A stretch of DNA of 64,000 bases, from NCBI RefSeq assembly GCF_004339745.1, contig NZ_SMGP01000001.1, positions 1,550,001-1,614,000 of the forward strand, written 5' to 3'. The stretch is from Paraburkholderia sp. BL9I2N2. GTDB taxonomy: Bacteria; Pseudomonadota; Gammaproteobacteria; Burkholderiales; Burkholderiaceae. Below, one piece after another: positions 17,466 through 26,737 of the stretch. Position 1 is the stretch's first letter. Every line of letters begins with the position of its first letter. The notes under the pieces were generated by a model. The model saw only the letters and a program-made list of their open reading frames with translations. It was not told where the DNA came from and did not search any database. The position numbers were made by a program, and so were the translations under genes.

Positions 17466-20162
17466 ATGTATAGCCCCAACCAGTCACGCACCCTGAGCGT
17501 GTCGTGCGAGGCGTTCCCGGTTGATCGCGGTGTGCCGGTCCTGTCTCCCGTGCGGCTGCGTGGCACCGAGGCGCTCGGCAAGCTGTACAGGTACACGCTG
17601 GACATGGCGACAACGTACACGCCGGGGCTTTCCCAGTACAACACCAGGTTTCAGATCGTCCCCGCCAGGCTGGTCGGCAAGGACATCACTATCTCAATCG
17701 AGTTCGACGGAAAAGGGGTATTCATTCCGGGGATGCCCGGCGATAGCGGCGCCGGTAATGTCGGAGCGGGCGTCAGGACGATTTCCGGGATCATCGCCAG
17801 AGTCGAGATGACCGGTGTCGATGATCGCCACACGTACTACCGCCTTGTCGTGCGTCCCGCCCTGTGGCTGACCACAAAGACCTCGCGCAGTCGCATATTC
17901 CAGAACAGGAGCGTGCTGGATATCACGCGGGACGTGTTACGCGAGCACCCGGTCCTGTTTGATGTGAAGGTGTCGGCCCACGGACTGGAGAAAGGCTACC
18001 CGCAACGCGACTTCGTCCGCCAGATGTGGGAGTCTGACTTCCATTTCCTGACCCGGCTATGGCGCGAATGGGGGATTTACTACTTTGAGGATAACAACAG
18101 GCTGGTGCTATGCGACGGACCCGGTGTCCACGAGCCGCACAGGAATGCCTATGACTCGATCCGCTATCACGCGCGCGAGGGTGGGCGCATCGACGAGGAA
18201 CATATCCACAAGCTGAAGGCGTCACGCAGGATCACGGCGGCCAAGGTGACCGTAGTCGATTACGACTATACGCGTGGAGCGCAGAAGTTCGTCGAGGAAC
18301 ATGATGCGTTCGGGGAACTGCACAAGGCCGAGGAACGCCACTGGGGCGACTACTCGCAGCCCCTTGCCGGCGCAACGGGTCTGTCGGGCCAGCCGAACAA
18401 CTATCTGGAGGAAGCACACTATCTCGCGGGCGTGCGCGCCCATGCGCTTTACTCGCGCAACGAACGTCTCAGGGGCCAGGGCAATCTGCTCGGCCTGAAG
18501 ACGGGCAGGACATTCTTTCTCACGGATCACCCGGAGTCAGATGTCAATGCCGAGTACCTGGTGGTGTCGACCACACTCGATATCCGCAACGTGAGCGAGA
18601 CGACGATATCGGGCAGAACATCGGCCAGAACGCCGGGCGCGGGCCAGTTCCAGTGCGTGACCGACTTCGTGCTGCAGTCGCCTAACCGGTTCTTCAGGAA
18701 CAGGCCGAAGAAGAAGCCTCGCTGTTACGCCGAGACGGCCGTGGTGGTCGGTCCCAAGGACCAGACGACCTGGGTCGATGCGTACGGCCGGGTCAAGATC
18801 TGCTACCTGTGGGACGTGGACAGGCCGAAGGACGAGAACGCGAGCTGCTGGGTACGCGTGTCCTCGCCGTGGCAGGGCAATTCGTTCGGCTCGATCTACG
18901 TGCCCCGCATCGGGCAGGAAGTGACGATCAACTACCACGAAGGCGACCCCGACAAGCCCTATATTGCCGACCGGATGGTCAACCGGTTCAGGCAGCCACC
19001 GTGGTTACTGCCAGCCAACTACGCACTGAGCGGCACGCGGACGCAGGAACTGAAAGGGTTCCAGGCCAACCAGATCGTCGCCGACGACACGCCCGGCAAA
19101 CTTCAGGTACAGGTCAGCAGCGACCATGCGCAGTCGCGGCTCATCGTCGGCTACAACACGCGCATCGACGGCAACAAGGGGCGCACGGAAGCGCGGGGTG
19201 AAGGCTGGGAACTGGCGACAGACGCATGGGGCGTGCTGCGCGCCAATCAGGGCATGCTCATCAGCACCGAAACGCGCGCGGGTGCCACCGCTCCGGTAAA
19301 GGACATGGGCGAGACCGTGCAACGGCTCACGCAGGCGCGCGAGCAGCACGAGAACATGGCGCAGCTTGCGCAGCAGCACAAGGCGCAGGATGCACGGGCG
19401 GGCCAGCGCGATGCAACGCAAACCATCAAGACGCAGAACGATGCAGTCAGGGGCGGCGCGCAAACCCATGACAATCCGTCGCCGGAAATGACTCGCCCTG
19501 ACCTACTGCTGGCGAGCGCAGCAGGGCTGGCGACAACAGCGGCGGACAGCACGCATCAAGCCAGCATGAACGATCACGCGATCACGGCGGGCCGCGACTA
19601 CAGCCTGTCGGCGGGGCGCTCGTACCACGCTTCGGTGCGGGGCTCGATCTCGCTGTTCGCCTATCAGGACGGCATGAAGTTTTACGCGGCCAGAGGCAAG
19701 ATCGAGTTGCAGGCGCAGGGCGACGGGATGGCGTTGGCGGCGCTGAAGGACCTCACTATCAGCAGCACGGACGGGAAAGTCATCATCACGGCGTCAAAGG
19801 AAGTGTGGATCGGCGCGGGTGGTTCGTATATCCAGATCAACGGCAGCGGCATCGTCAACGGCTCACCGGGGCCAATCCTGGAGAAAGGCGCGTCGTGGGA
19901 CGTACCGGGACCCGATGCGAAGCGAGTGCCAATGCCATTTTTGCCTTCTTCTGATGAAGAAGTTATCGAACAAAGCTTCAGTTTACTGCGCGACGGGGTT
20001 ACGCCCGTAGATGGATACCACTACGACCTTTACAGCGATGGGGATGATCTCCATACGCGCAAAGGGAAATATTCTGATGGCGAATCGGTGAAATTTTTAG
20101 GGCAATCTCCCCTGAAACTTGTTACATGGATTGCGCGAGACTCAGCGAGGAAAGATGCATGA
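17466..20162 (+). CDS. vgrG: Type VI secretion system spike protein VgrG (TssI)
   Basis: An 898-residue VgrG. The N-terminal part (about 1-530) carries the gp27/gp5-like core, including the WESDFHFLTRLWREWGIYYFE segment, the OB-fold region PRIGQEVTINYHEGDPDKP near residue 480, and FRQPPW. The middle and C-terminal part (about 530-840) is the DUF2345 beta-helix with glycine-periodic strands (ITASKEVWIGAGGSYIQING). A linker of about 60 residues (EQHENMAQLAQQHKAQDARAG) is present before it. The last 70 residues form an extra domain beginning near FSLLRDGVTPVDG; similar transthyretin-like tails in other VgrGs bind cognate effectors, so this may load the next gene's product. The ATG at 17466 follows GGAGG. 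No Hcp, PAAR or other T6SS structural gene is nearby: this is an orphan VgrG. Confidence 0.92.
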   Translation: MYSPNQSRTLSVSCEAFPVDRGVPVLSPVRLRGTEALGKLYRYTLDMATTYTPGLSQYNTRFQIVPARLVGKDITISIEFDGKGVFIPGMPGDSGAGNVGAGVRTISGIIARVEMTGVDDRHTYYRLVVRPALWLTTKTSRSRIFQNRSVLDITRDVLREHPVLFDVKVSAHGLEKGYPQRDFVRQMWESDFHFLTRLWREWGIYYFEDNNRLVLCDGPGVHEPHRNAYDSIRYHAREGGRIDEEHIHKLKASRRITAAKVTVVDYDYTRGAQKFVEEHDAFGELHKAEERHWGDYSQPLAGATGLSGQPNNYLEEAHYLAGVRAHALYSRNERLRGQGNLLGLKTGRTFFLTDHPESDVNAEYLVVSTTLDIRNVSETTISGRTSARTPGAGQFQCVTDFVLQSPNRFFRNRPKKKPRCYAETAVVVGPKDQTTWVDAYGRVKICYLWDVDRPKDENASCWVRVSSPWQGNSFGSIYVPRIGQEVTINYHEGDPDKPYIADRMVNRFRQPPWLLPANYALSGTRTQELKGFQANQIVADDTPGKLQVQVSSDHAQSRLIVGYNTRIDGNKGRTEARGEGWELATDAWGVLRANQGMLISTETRAGATAPVKDMGETVQRLTQAREQHENMAQLAQQHKAQDARAGQRDATQTIKTQNDAVRGGAQTHDNPSPEMTRPDLLLASAAGLATTAADSTHQASMNDHAITAGRDYSLSAGRSYHASVRGSISLFAYQDGMKFYAARGKIELQAQGDGMALAALKDLTISSTDGKVIITASKEVWIGAGGSYIQINGSGIVNGSPGPILEKGASWDVPGPDAKRVPMPFLPSSDEEVIEQSFSLLRDGVTPVDGYHYDLYSDGDDLHTRKGKYSDGESVKFLGQSPLKLVTWIARDSARKDA

Positions 20163-20848
20163 CCGATTCCAATCCTTTGAGTACACCACAACCGGCAAGT
20201 GGAGCGACACCCCCAAGTGCGCCAGCTGCGGCACAACCAATCGATGCCCAGACAAGGCAACTTGCAGCGATGGCTTACGGAGAGGCATCTTTGCAGGACA
20301 ATGCCGATGAAATGATGGCTATTGCTAGCGTGCTTAAACGACAACGCGACGCCCGTGGTTATTCCGACATGGCTACGTTTGTAAATAACGAACCGACGTT
20401 TTCGTTCGTGGTCAGTGATGGTAATGCACGATACAACGGGCTGATGAAGGCGACGAATGACAAAATAGCCAGCAATTCAGCGATGCAGGCCGCGATTGCT
20501 GCGGCACGCAATGCGCTAGCCGGGGGCCCGGATAAATCGAATGGTGCTTATTTTTGGGACGGTGCCGATATCAAAACAAATTATTCCCATCATTTCAAGG
20601 TAAGGCAGGGGATCAAGATTACTGACCCCAGTCATAACATCTACGACATCAAAGATTCGACCCACCTCGTAATTCTGTATAAGACCACGAAGATAAAGAA
20701 CAAAAAAACACACAAAGTGACAATTAAGAAAGAAGAAATAGGACGCTACGATCACGTCTACGACTCGACGGCTGGCGTGGGCGGCACGATCTTCTGGAAA
20801 TTTGATCGGCAATACATAGACACTACGGGCGCGAAGGAATACAAATGA
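20159..20848 (+). CDS. Putative T6SS effector with a cell-wall-hydrolase-like (SleB/CwlJ-type) domain
   Basis: A 229-residue protein whose ATG (20159) overlaps the vgrG stop by four bases, preceded by GAGGAAAG. No signal peptide. Residues 1-32 are Pro/Ala/Ser-rich. From about residue 33 the segment TRQLAAMAYGEASLQDNADEMMAIASVL resembles the N-terminus of SleB/CwlJ-type (Hydrolase_2) peptidoglycan hydrolases, in which the Glu of the YGEA-like motif is catalytic; Glu42 is that candidate. Further matches to the fold are FSFVVSDGNARYNG and the GAYFWDG segment. The last third is lysine-rich with low GC, unlike the neighbours. With the overlapping downstream exported protein it fits an effector-immunity layout. 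The enzymatic function is inference from motif similarity. Confidence 0.7.
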   Translation: MTDSNPLSTPQPASGATPPSAPAAAQPIDAQTRQLAAMAYGEASLQDNADEMMAIASVLKRQRDARGYSDMATFVNNEPTFSFVVSDGNARYNGLMKATNDKIASNSAMQAAIAAARNALAGGPDKSNGAYFWDGADIKTNYSHHFKVRQGIKITDPSHNIYDIKDSTHLVILYKTTKIKNKKTHKVTIKKEEIGRYDHVYDSTAGVGGTIFWKFDRQYIDTTGAKEYK

Positions 20849-21354
20849 ACAGAGTCGCCTTCGCTGCGCTGATGAGTCTCATCGTGTCTGGCGTGAGCTG
20901 CGCTGCTCAGCCAGATAAAAATATAGTGAAAAGTTGTCTTCGGGCGCAGGCTATCGTTCCCTCTGTCACTATTGAAAGGCTCAACACTGAAGAGATTATG
21001 AGAGAGGAAAAATACGCCAATGGCTTCGATGCACTCTATATGTTCGAATATCGTGGTTCCGATGTTGGTTACGCGGAGAATAAAGACGACCAAGCATTGA
21101 TCTACCTGGACAAACTCTACCGACTATCCAAGGCGATACCGTTGGGCGATAATCATGACATCAAACCTGGCGCATTCAATCCAGCGTTGGCGCAATGGAT
21201 TATTGCAAAGGGTAAAAATAAAAAATATTTCTGCGTAAGTTTTAATTTTGATGGCTTGGGGCGGAGCGGAGGTTTTCAAAATGTCCACGGCGGGTATTTA
21301 TTGGATACGACGACGAAATTTTTGTATTTCGTCGTGAGAGATATCCGAAAGTGA
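20845..21354 (+). CDS. Putative periplasmic immunity protein for the VgrG-linked effector
   Basis: A 169-residue protein whose ATG overlaps the effector stop codon by four bases (ATGA). The first 20 residues form a Sec signal (MNRVAFAALMSLIVSGVSCA); Cys19 is close to a lipobox position but the -3 residue is Gly, so free periplasmic export is more likely than a lipoprotein. The mature part is charged, rich in Tyr and Lys and matches no family that I recognise. Base use is clearly AT-richer than the core genes. A periplasmic location is what an antidote to a peptidoglycan-attacking toxin needs. The role is inferred from position and export only. Confidence 0.62.
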   Translation: MNRVAFAALMSLIVSGVSCAAQPDKNIVKSCLRAQAIVPSVTIERLNTEEIMREEKYANGFDALYMFEYRGSDVGYAENKDDQALIYLDKLYRLSKAIPLGDNHDIKPGAFNPALAQWIIAKGKNKKYFCVSFNFDGLGRSGGFQNVHGGYLLDTTTKFLYFVVRDIRK

Positions 21355-21383
21355 TATATCAATCTGGTTCCAATAAGCATTAA

Positions 21384-21970
21384 TTGATGACCGATCTTAT
21401 CCGACTCGGTGACACCAGCAACCACGGCGGCGAAGTCGTCACCGCCTCTCAAACTATGCGTTATGCCGGGGGTGCGTGGCCCGCGAGGGGGACCTCGTCA
21501 AGTGTGGACACTTTCGTGTTTTCAGACGGCCCTATTACCCAACCGAGCTGCAGCGTAACGAATTCCTCGATTGCCGTAACGCTACCTTCGGCCGACGCCG
21601 CTTCGCTCTCTGCCCAAGGCGCAACGACGGGAGCGACGCCATTCAATATCGCACTAAACAATTGCGACCAAGGCACCGCCGTCAGCGTAACGCTCACAGA
21701 TGCGTCCAATATCTCGAATCGTTCCACCACGCTGAGCCTTGCGCCAGACTCTACCGCGGCGGGCGTCGGCCTGCAGCTGCTGAATGGATCAACGCCTATC
21801 GCCATGTCCCAGACTCCGCATCGGCGGGCAATCAGAATCAATGGTTTGCCGGCACTGCGTCAGGCAGTTCGATGACGATTCCGCTGACCGTTCAGTACGT
21901 CCGTACTGCCGACGCGATGACCTCCGGCACGGTGCGAGGTCTGGCGACTTTCACGATGGCGTACGAGTAG
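21384..21970 (+). pseudogene. Remnant of a type 1-like fimbrial adhesin subunit (frameshifted, lacking its 5' end)
   Basis: One frame (ending at 21875) encodes PSCSVTNSSIAVTLPSADAASL, ALNNCDQGTAVSVTLTDASN and LLNGSTPI, the typical cysteine pair and strands of a fimbrial pilin domain. The match then jumps frame near 21808: another frame continues with DSASAGNQNQWFAGTASG and ends in VRGLATFTMAYE, the usual donor-strand C-terminal strand of FimA/MrpH-like subunits, with the stop at 21968-21970. The 5' part with signal peptide is missing. It is therefore a decayed fragment carried along with the T6SS island, or evidence of a recombination boundary. Confidence 0.75.
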
Positions 21971-22130
21971 GATCACCAGGCATCATCAAGCAGACCTTCC
22001 GCTCGATGTCACTCTCCGATACGTGTGAGGTCAGTTGCAGGTCGCGTTGTTTGATGCGGAATGCGAACAGTGCAACTTTGTCCGAAGGCCAACACAATAC
22101 GAAACAAACCCGAACAAGAACCAAAAAAAC

Positions 22131-23537
22131 TCAAACCTTATACCCAACCCGAACCCCACCCCAATGCCGCCCGTTAACAAAAACAGGCGCCGACGCATCC
22201 TTCATCAACACAAACTCCCCACCGCCCATATCCCGCCGATATGTCTGCAGCAAAAACCGCTTGGTATGTGAAGCCGCAGCAATCCCGGTCCGGTCATCGA
22301 ACATCCGCCGGTTCCGGCAATTTGCCGTATTCCAGACCACATCACCACCACGCTGCGGCAAAGAGAACTTCAGATTATGCGTCGGCAAATAACCCCGCAA
22401 ATCGATCGCCGCACAAAACGCGACTCGCGGATCGAGATCAAGCAAAGGCTCCTGAATTGCCGGCAACACCCGGTCGGTCAACGCAGTAAACCGCGTTAGA
22501 AACTGCGGGGGGTTACTTCCAGCCACCGGCACATAGTGCTGATCGAACAGATCCTCGAGCGACACTTCACCACGCGCCACGGCCGTTTCGAATGCCTTGC
22601 TCACGGCGGCTGCCGCCTGCTGCACGGCGTCGATGAAACGCGTATCCGCCGTTTCCACACCCGTCGCGGCGGTCAGCTCGATCAGGGTTTCGGACACACC
22701 GAGCAGATTCCCCAAACGGTCTTTCGCCTGCACGAAGTTTTCGCTCGAATCCTCGACGCCGCTCGCCATTTCCAGCACCTGCGCCTCGAGTCCGCCGCAC
22801 TGCGATTCGATCTCGCCGGTCAGCACGGCGATCTGTCCCGCCTCGTCGTTCAGATGCGCGATCGCATCGCCAGTTGCATGCACGACGTCGCCGATCTTGC
22901 GTGTGCCTTCGCGCACCCGGTGCGCCCGCGCGGTGTTTACGGAACCTTCGCTGATCAACTGCTCGGTCTGTTGCGTGAGCTGCGCCAGCGTCGTCTCGAT
23001 CTGCCCGGTGGCTTGCGCGGTTTTCGCGGAGAGGTTCTTCACCTCGGCCGCGACCACCGCAAAACTCTTGCCGGAGTCGCCGGCGCGCGCGGCTTCGATC
23101 GCGGCATTCAGCGCCAGCAGATGAGTCTGACGCGCGATCAGCGAGATCTCCTCGGAGACGCGGCTCACGTGCGCCAACGCGCTGCGCAGTGCGCCGATCT
23201 GGCTTTCGATGACCGTCACGCCTTCCACGAGGCCGTGGATGTCCGCCAGCGACGCTTCGAGCGTCTGCTGCGATTCCTGCACGCCGGTCGCGGCTTCAGT
23301 GGATACGTGGCTCATTTTCCGCGCGGCAGCGGCAATGCGATGATTGCCGGCGAGCGTCTGCGCAGCCGATTCGCGCAGCGCGCGGCATACTTGCGCCTGA
23401 CGTTGCACGCGCGCGGCCACTTCCTCGACGTGTCCCGATACGTCGCAGATCTCGATACCCAGTTTGCCGGCTTGCGCGGCAATATCGCCGACGACCGTGT
23501 GCGAACGGGCCGCCCGGCGAAAGCTGAAACGCGTCAT
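22131..23537 (-). CDS. Soluble methyl-accepting chemotaxis protein
   Basis: The start is the second ATG (23537), since GGAGA lies just upstream of it within the first in-frame codons (ATG at 23549 also possible). The product has 468 residues and no membrane segment. Residues ~95-280 form the coiled-coil signalling domain with the conserved hairpin tip ([25 protein letters not shown]) that binds CheA/CheW. The C-terminal 160 residues form a sensor-like domain ([13 protein letters not shown] through [16 protein letters not shown]) with several Cys and His. This order (signalling first, sensor last) fits cytoplasmic receptors. The ligand is unknown. No che genes are nearby. Confidence 0.88.
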   Translation of the reverse strand: MTRFSFRRAARSHTVVGDIAAQAGKLGIEICDVSGHVEEVAARVQRQAQVCRALRESAAQTLAGNHRIAAAARKMSHVSTEAATGVQESQQTLEASLADIHGLVEGVTVIESQIGALRSALAHVSRVSEEISLIARQTHLLALNAAIEAARAGDSGKSFAVVAAEVKNLSAKTAQATGQIETTLAQLTQQTEQLISEGSVNTARAHRVREGTRKIGDVVHATGDAIAHLNDEAGQIAVLTGEIESQCGGLEAQVLEMASGVEDSSENFVQAKDRLGNLLGVSETLIELTAATGVETADTRFIDAVQQAAAAVSKAFETAVARGEVSLEDLFDQHYVPVAGSNPPQFLTRFTALTDRVLPAIQEPLLDLDPRVAFCAAIDLRGYLPTHNLKFSLPQRGGDVVWNTANCRNRRMFDDRTGIAAASHTKRFLLQTYRRDMGGGEFVLMKDASAPVFVNGRHWGGVRVGYKV

Positions 23538-23786
23538 GGTGGTCTCCATTGTCGACCAGAGTTGGCGCTTTAGCGCTTACTCTGGTCCCATGCAACAGTT
23601 TGCTGATGGCGCGCTCGGCGCATTCAGTTGGCGCAACCACCCTGAACGGATGCAGCGTCTTCTCGATGCGTTTACGGCGGACTTTCAAGCGACTTGATAC
23701 GGGGTATCCCGCAGTCGTTATGATGTGCGGTCAAACTGTGATCCACAGCCTTACCCGTAGACCTTTCCGTTTCTTACCGGCAACCG

Positions 23787-23903
23787 ATGATCGACTCCTT
23801 CGCGCGCGTTTCGGGCTGGCAACAGCTCTATCACCTGTGGCAGCTGATCGTCATGCTCTGCAAATTTCTCTGGGGACTGTTGCGTTTGCTGGGCGGCGGC
23901 TGA
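23787..23903 (+). CDS. Possible very short hydrophobic protein (38 aa)
   Basis: ATG at 23787 to TGA at 23901-23903. The peptide is one membrane-like segment (LYHLWQLIVMLCKFLWGLLRLL) with aromatic edges. There is no convincing ribosome site (GGCAACCG before the ATG), so this may be a chance frame. It lies in the 456-bp gap between the chemoreceptor and the hydrolase, where I saw nothing else supportable. Confidence 0.25.
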   Translation: MIDSFARVSGWQQLYHLWQLIVMLCKFLWGLLRLLGGG

Positions 23904-24005
23904 GCGCGTCGGCGCGGCGCGAGGGAAGGGCGTGCGAGATCCGCTCGGCGTGCACGCGCGAAGCATCGATCGAATGATTGGAACAACAGGAAGAAAGCAG
24001 CCAGG

Positions 24006-24995
24006 TCAGGCCCGCGCGCGACGGGTGCCTTCGTCAACTGAAACATCCGCGCCGCGCGTGCCAAGAAACGCGCGCAGATCGGCCATCACGCGCTCGGGCG
24101 CTTCTTCCATCGGAATATGGCCGAGCCCCGGATACATGACCGACTTCGCACCCGGAATGCGGCTTGCAAATTCGGCTGCGTGCGCAGTCGGAATCCAGCG
24201 ATCCTTCGCACCCCACAGCACCAGCGTCGGCACATCGAGTGTCTTCAGCACGTCGGTGTCGACGTCCTTGAAGTCGAGCGTGGGCACCATCTTGCCGATC
24301 GCGGTGCGCGTGTCTTCGCCGTGGAAGAACTCGACGTAACGCCGCAGCGTCACCGCGTCGATCTTGCGCGGATCGCCATAGACGTTGCGCACCGCGCTCT
24401 TGACGATGACTTCAGGCAGCAACCACGGCGAACTGACCCGCACCAGCGCGCTGTTGAACAGGGCGATGTAAATCGGCAGTTTCATCGGAAAGCCGGCCGA
24501 GTCGATCAGCACGAGTCGTTCAACGGCTTCGCGATGGCGCACCGCATAGTCCCACGCAATCAGCCCACCGAGCGAATTGCCGATGAAGGTCGCGCGCGAG
24601 ATGCCGAGTGCCTGCAGGAACGTGTCGATGAAACGCCGATAGGTGGGCAGATTCATCGTTTCGATTTCGCCGCTGCCGGAGCGCAGCGGTCCTGTCACGC
24701 CGAACGGCGGCAGGTCGAGGCGGATCACGCGATACTCGCGCCTGAGTTCATCGGCGACGCGATTCCACGTGTGCAACGAAGACGCGAAGCCGTGAATCAT
24801 CACGATGAGTTCGCCGCTGCCTTCGTCGACGTAATGCACGTCGGCGCCCATGATCTTCACGAATCTGGAGCCGCTTTGCGTGTAGCGCCGGCGCAATTCG
24901 TCGCGCGGCACGCTGGTGACGCCGAGGCGCGCGGCGAGCGAGCGCGGCGGCAGCGGGGATGTCGAGGCGGGCGTGCCGGAGTCGATACTTGCCAT
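24006..24995 (-). CDS. Alpha/beta hydrolase (esterase-type)
   Basis: A 329-residue alpha/beta hydrolase. It has the oxyanion segment VMIHGFASS near residue 66, the nucleophile elbow GNSLGG with Ser near residue 141, the acid Asp in WGAKDRWIP near residue 264, and the catalytic His in GLGHIPMEE near residue 292. The gene is 106 bases downstream of a Baeyer-Villiger-type monooxygenase on the same strand, which makes it the natural candidate to cleave the ester that enzyme forms. The N-terminus (about 45 residues before the fold) has no signal peptide. Substrate unknown. Confidence 0.9.
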   Translation of the reverse strand: MASIDSGTPASTSPLPPRSLAARLGVTSVPRDELRRRYTQSGSRFVKIMGADVHYVDEGSGELIVMIHGFASSLHTWNRVADELRREYRVIRLDLPPFGVTGPLRSGSGEIETMNLPTYRRFIDTFLQALGISRATFIGNSLGGLIAWDYAVRHREAVERLVLIDSAGFPMKLPIYIALFNSALVRVSSPWLLPEVIVKSAVRNVYGDPRKIDAVTLRRYVEFFHGEDTRTAIGKMVPTLDFKDVDTDVLKTLDVPTLVLWGAKDRWIPTAHAAEFASRIPGAKSVMYPGLGHIPMEEAPERVMADLRAFLGTRGADVSVDEGTRRARA

Positions 24996-25101
24996 GTTTT
25001 GTTGTCTCCCGTGCAGTTCGATTTTGTGGTTCGCCTGGCCGCGAATCGGATTGCATTGGCGGCGTCTCGCTCTCTCAGTCCATCAGCCGCAGCGCATGGC
25101 C

Positions 25102-26592
25102 TCAGGGCGCGAAGCGATAGTCGTGCGGACGCACACGCCGCGTCCGTTTGCGAAAGCTGAAGGTGAAGCCGGGCCACAAGGCGGTGACCTTGCCGCTGCG
25201 GGTCTGATACCAGCTACGACATCCGCTCGCCCACACGGAGTGCTGCATATCCTTCTGCAAACGCGCGTTGAATTCGCGTTGCACGTCGGGCCGCAGATTC
25301 ATCGTGCGTGCGTTGCGGCGACGCAGTACGCGCAGGCAATCGGCGATGTACTGCACCTGCGACTCGATCATGTAGAGCAGCGAGTTGTGGCCGAGTCCGG
25401 TATTCGGGCCGACGAGCATGAAGAAGTTCGGGAAGTTCGCCACGCTGACGCCGAGGTAGGCTTCCGGCCCATCGCGCAGCCACAGGGCGCTGAGATCCGC
25501 GCCGTCGACGCCGGTCACGTCGAACGGCGCGCCGACGTCGTTGACCTGAAAGCCCGTGCCGCAAATGATCGCGTCGGCGGGGTGATGCACGCCGTCTTCG
25601 GTCACGATGCCGTCGGCGACGATCTCGCGGATGCCGCTCGTCACCACGTCGACGTTGGGCTGGCTAAGCGCGGGATAGTAGTCGCTCGAGAGCAGCACGC
25701 GCTTGCAGCCGAACCGGTAGTTCGGCGTGAGCTTGGCGCGCAGGGCAGGGTCCTTGACGCGTCGTTCGAGATAACTCAGGCCGAACTTCATCGGCACCTT
25801 CATCAGTTTCGGATTGACCACGAACGCGATGGCGCGCGATTCGAGCTGCCAGTAGATCGCGCTGCGCACGAAGCGCTGCGTGAACGGCAGATGGTGGAAC
25901 AGCCAGCGGGCACGCGCGTCGATCGGCTTGTCGGGCTTGGGCATGACCCAAGGCGCGGTGCGCTGGAACAGATCGAGTCGTGCGACGCGCGGCTGGATTT
26001 GCGGCACGAACTGGACCGCGCTCGCGCCGGTGCCGATCACCGCGACGCGTTTGCCTTCGAGCGCATAAGCATGGTCCCAGCGCGCCGAATGAAACAGCTT
26101 GCCTTCGAAGCGTTCGAGCCCGGCAATCCGCGGCATCGCCGGACGGGACAGCGGACCGCTTGCGGCGATCACCACATCGGCCTCGATGGTTTCGCGCACG
26201 CCGTTCACGTCGATCTCGACTTGCCAAACCTGGCGCGCTTCGTCGAAACGCGCCGCAGCCACGCGCGCGTTGCAGCGCACGTAACGCTCCACGCCATATT
26301 TGCGGACGCAGTGCTTCAGATAGGCGAAGATTTCCGCCTGGCCGCCGAACGCGCGCGACCACGCGGGATTCGGCTCGAACGAAAACGAATAGAGATGCGA
26401 GGGCACGTCGCAGGTCGCGCCGGGATAGGTGTTGTCGCGCCAGGTGCCGCCGATATCGCCAGCCGCCTCGTAAATCGTGAACGACGTGATGCCCATTCGC
26501 AGCAGACGAATCGCCATGCCGATGCCGGCAAAGCCGCTGCCGACAATCGCGATGCGTGGCGCGGCAGGTGGGGCGGATGAGGCAGGCGTCAC
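25102..26592 (-). CDS. Flavin-containing monooxygenase, Baeyer-Villiger type
   Basis: A 496-residue FAD/NADPH monooxygenase. FAD-binding GxGxxG lies at residues 18-23, the BVMO fingerprint FEGKLFHSARWD (FxGxxxHxxxW) at about 161-172, and the NADPH-binding GTGASAVQ near 183. These are the family's diagnostic features. It would insert oxygen into a ketone to give an ester or lactone using NADPH and O2. It is divergent from a TetR gene (146-bp gap with GTCTAC repeats), and an alpha/beta hydrolase follows, so a small ketone-degradation unit under TetR control is likely. The physiological substrate is not known. Confidence 0.92.
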   Translation of the reverse strand: MTPASSAPPAAPRIAIVGSGFAGIGMAIRLLRMGITSFTIYEAAGDIGGTWRDNTYPGATCDVPSHLYSFSFEPNPAWSRAFGGQAEIFAYLKHCVRKYGVERYVRCNARVAAARFDEARQVWQVEIDVNGVRETIEADVVIAASGPLSRPAMPRIAGLERFEGKLFHSARWDHAYALEGKRVAVIGTGASAVQFVPQIQPRVARLDLFQRTAPWVMPKPDKPIDARARWLFHHLPFTQRFVRSAIYWQLESRAIAFVVNPKLMKVPMKFGLSYLERRVKDPALRAKLTPNYRFGCKRVLLSSDYYPALSQPNVDVVTSGIREIVADGIVTEDGVHHPADAIICGTGFQVNDVGAPFDVTGVDGADLSALWLRDGPEAYLGVSVANFPNFFMLVGPNTGLGHNSLLYMIESQVQYIADCLRVLRRRNARTMNLRPDVQREFNARLQKDMQHSVWASGCRSWYQTRSGKVTALWPGFTFSFRKRTRRVRPHDYRFAP

Positions 26593-26623
26593 GGCGGTCT
26601 CCGGCAGGGGGCGAGTTTCAGGC

Positions 26624-26664
26624 GTCTACATGTGTCTACTGCAGCATAACGCGCAGGGTAGACA
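26624..26664. promoter_or_regulatory. Candidate TetR operator region with GTCTAC half-sites
   Basis: GTCTAC occurs at 26624-26629 and 26634-26639 and in inverted form GTAGAC at 26658-26663; the outer pair TGTCTAC/GTAGACA gives an inverted repeat with an 18-bp spacer. It lies between the divergent monooxygenase and TetR genes. A second inverted repeat CGTTTA...TAAACG is at 26687-26710. Confidence 0.45.
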
Positions 26665-26737
26665 ACTGTGCACATGACGTCAAGATCGTTTAGAGTACTG
26701 CTATTAAACGCGCCAGGCGCGCATCGATTGAAAACAC

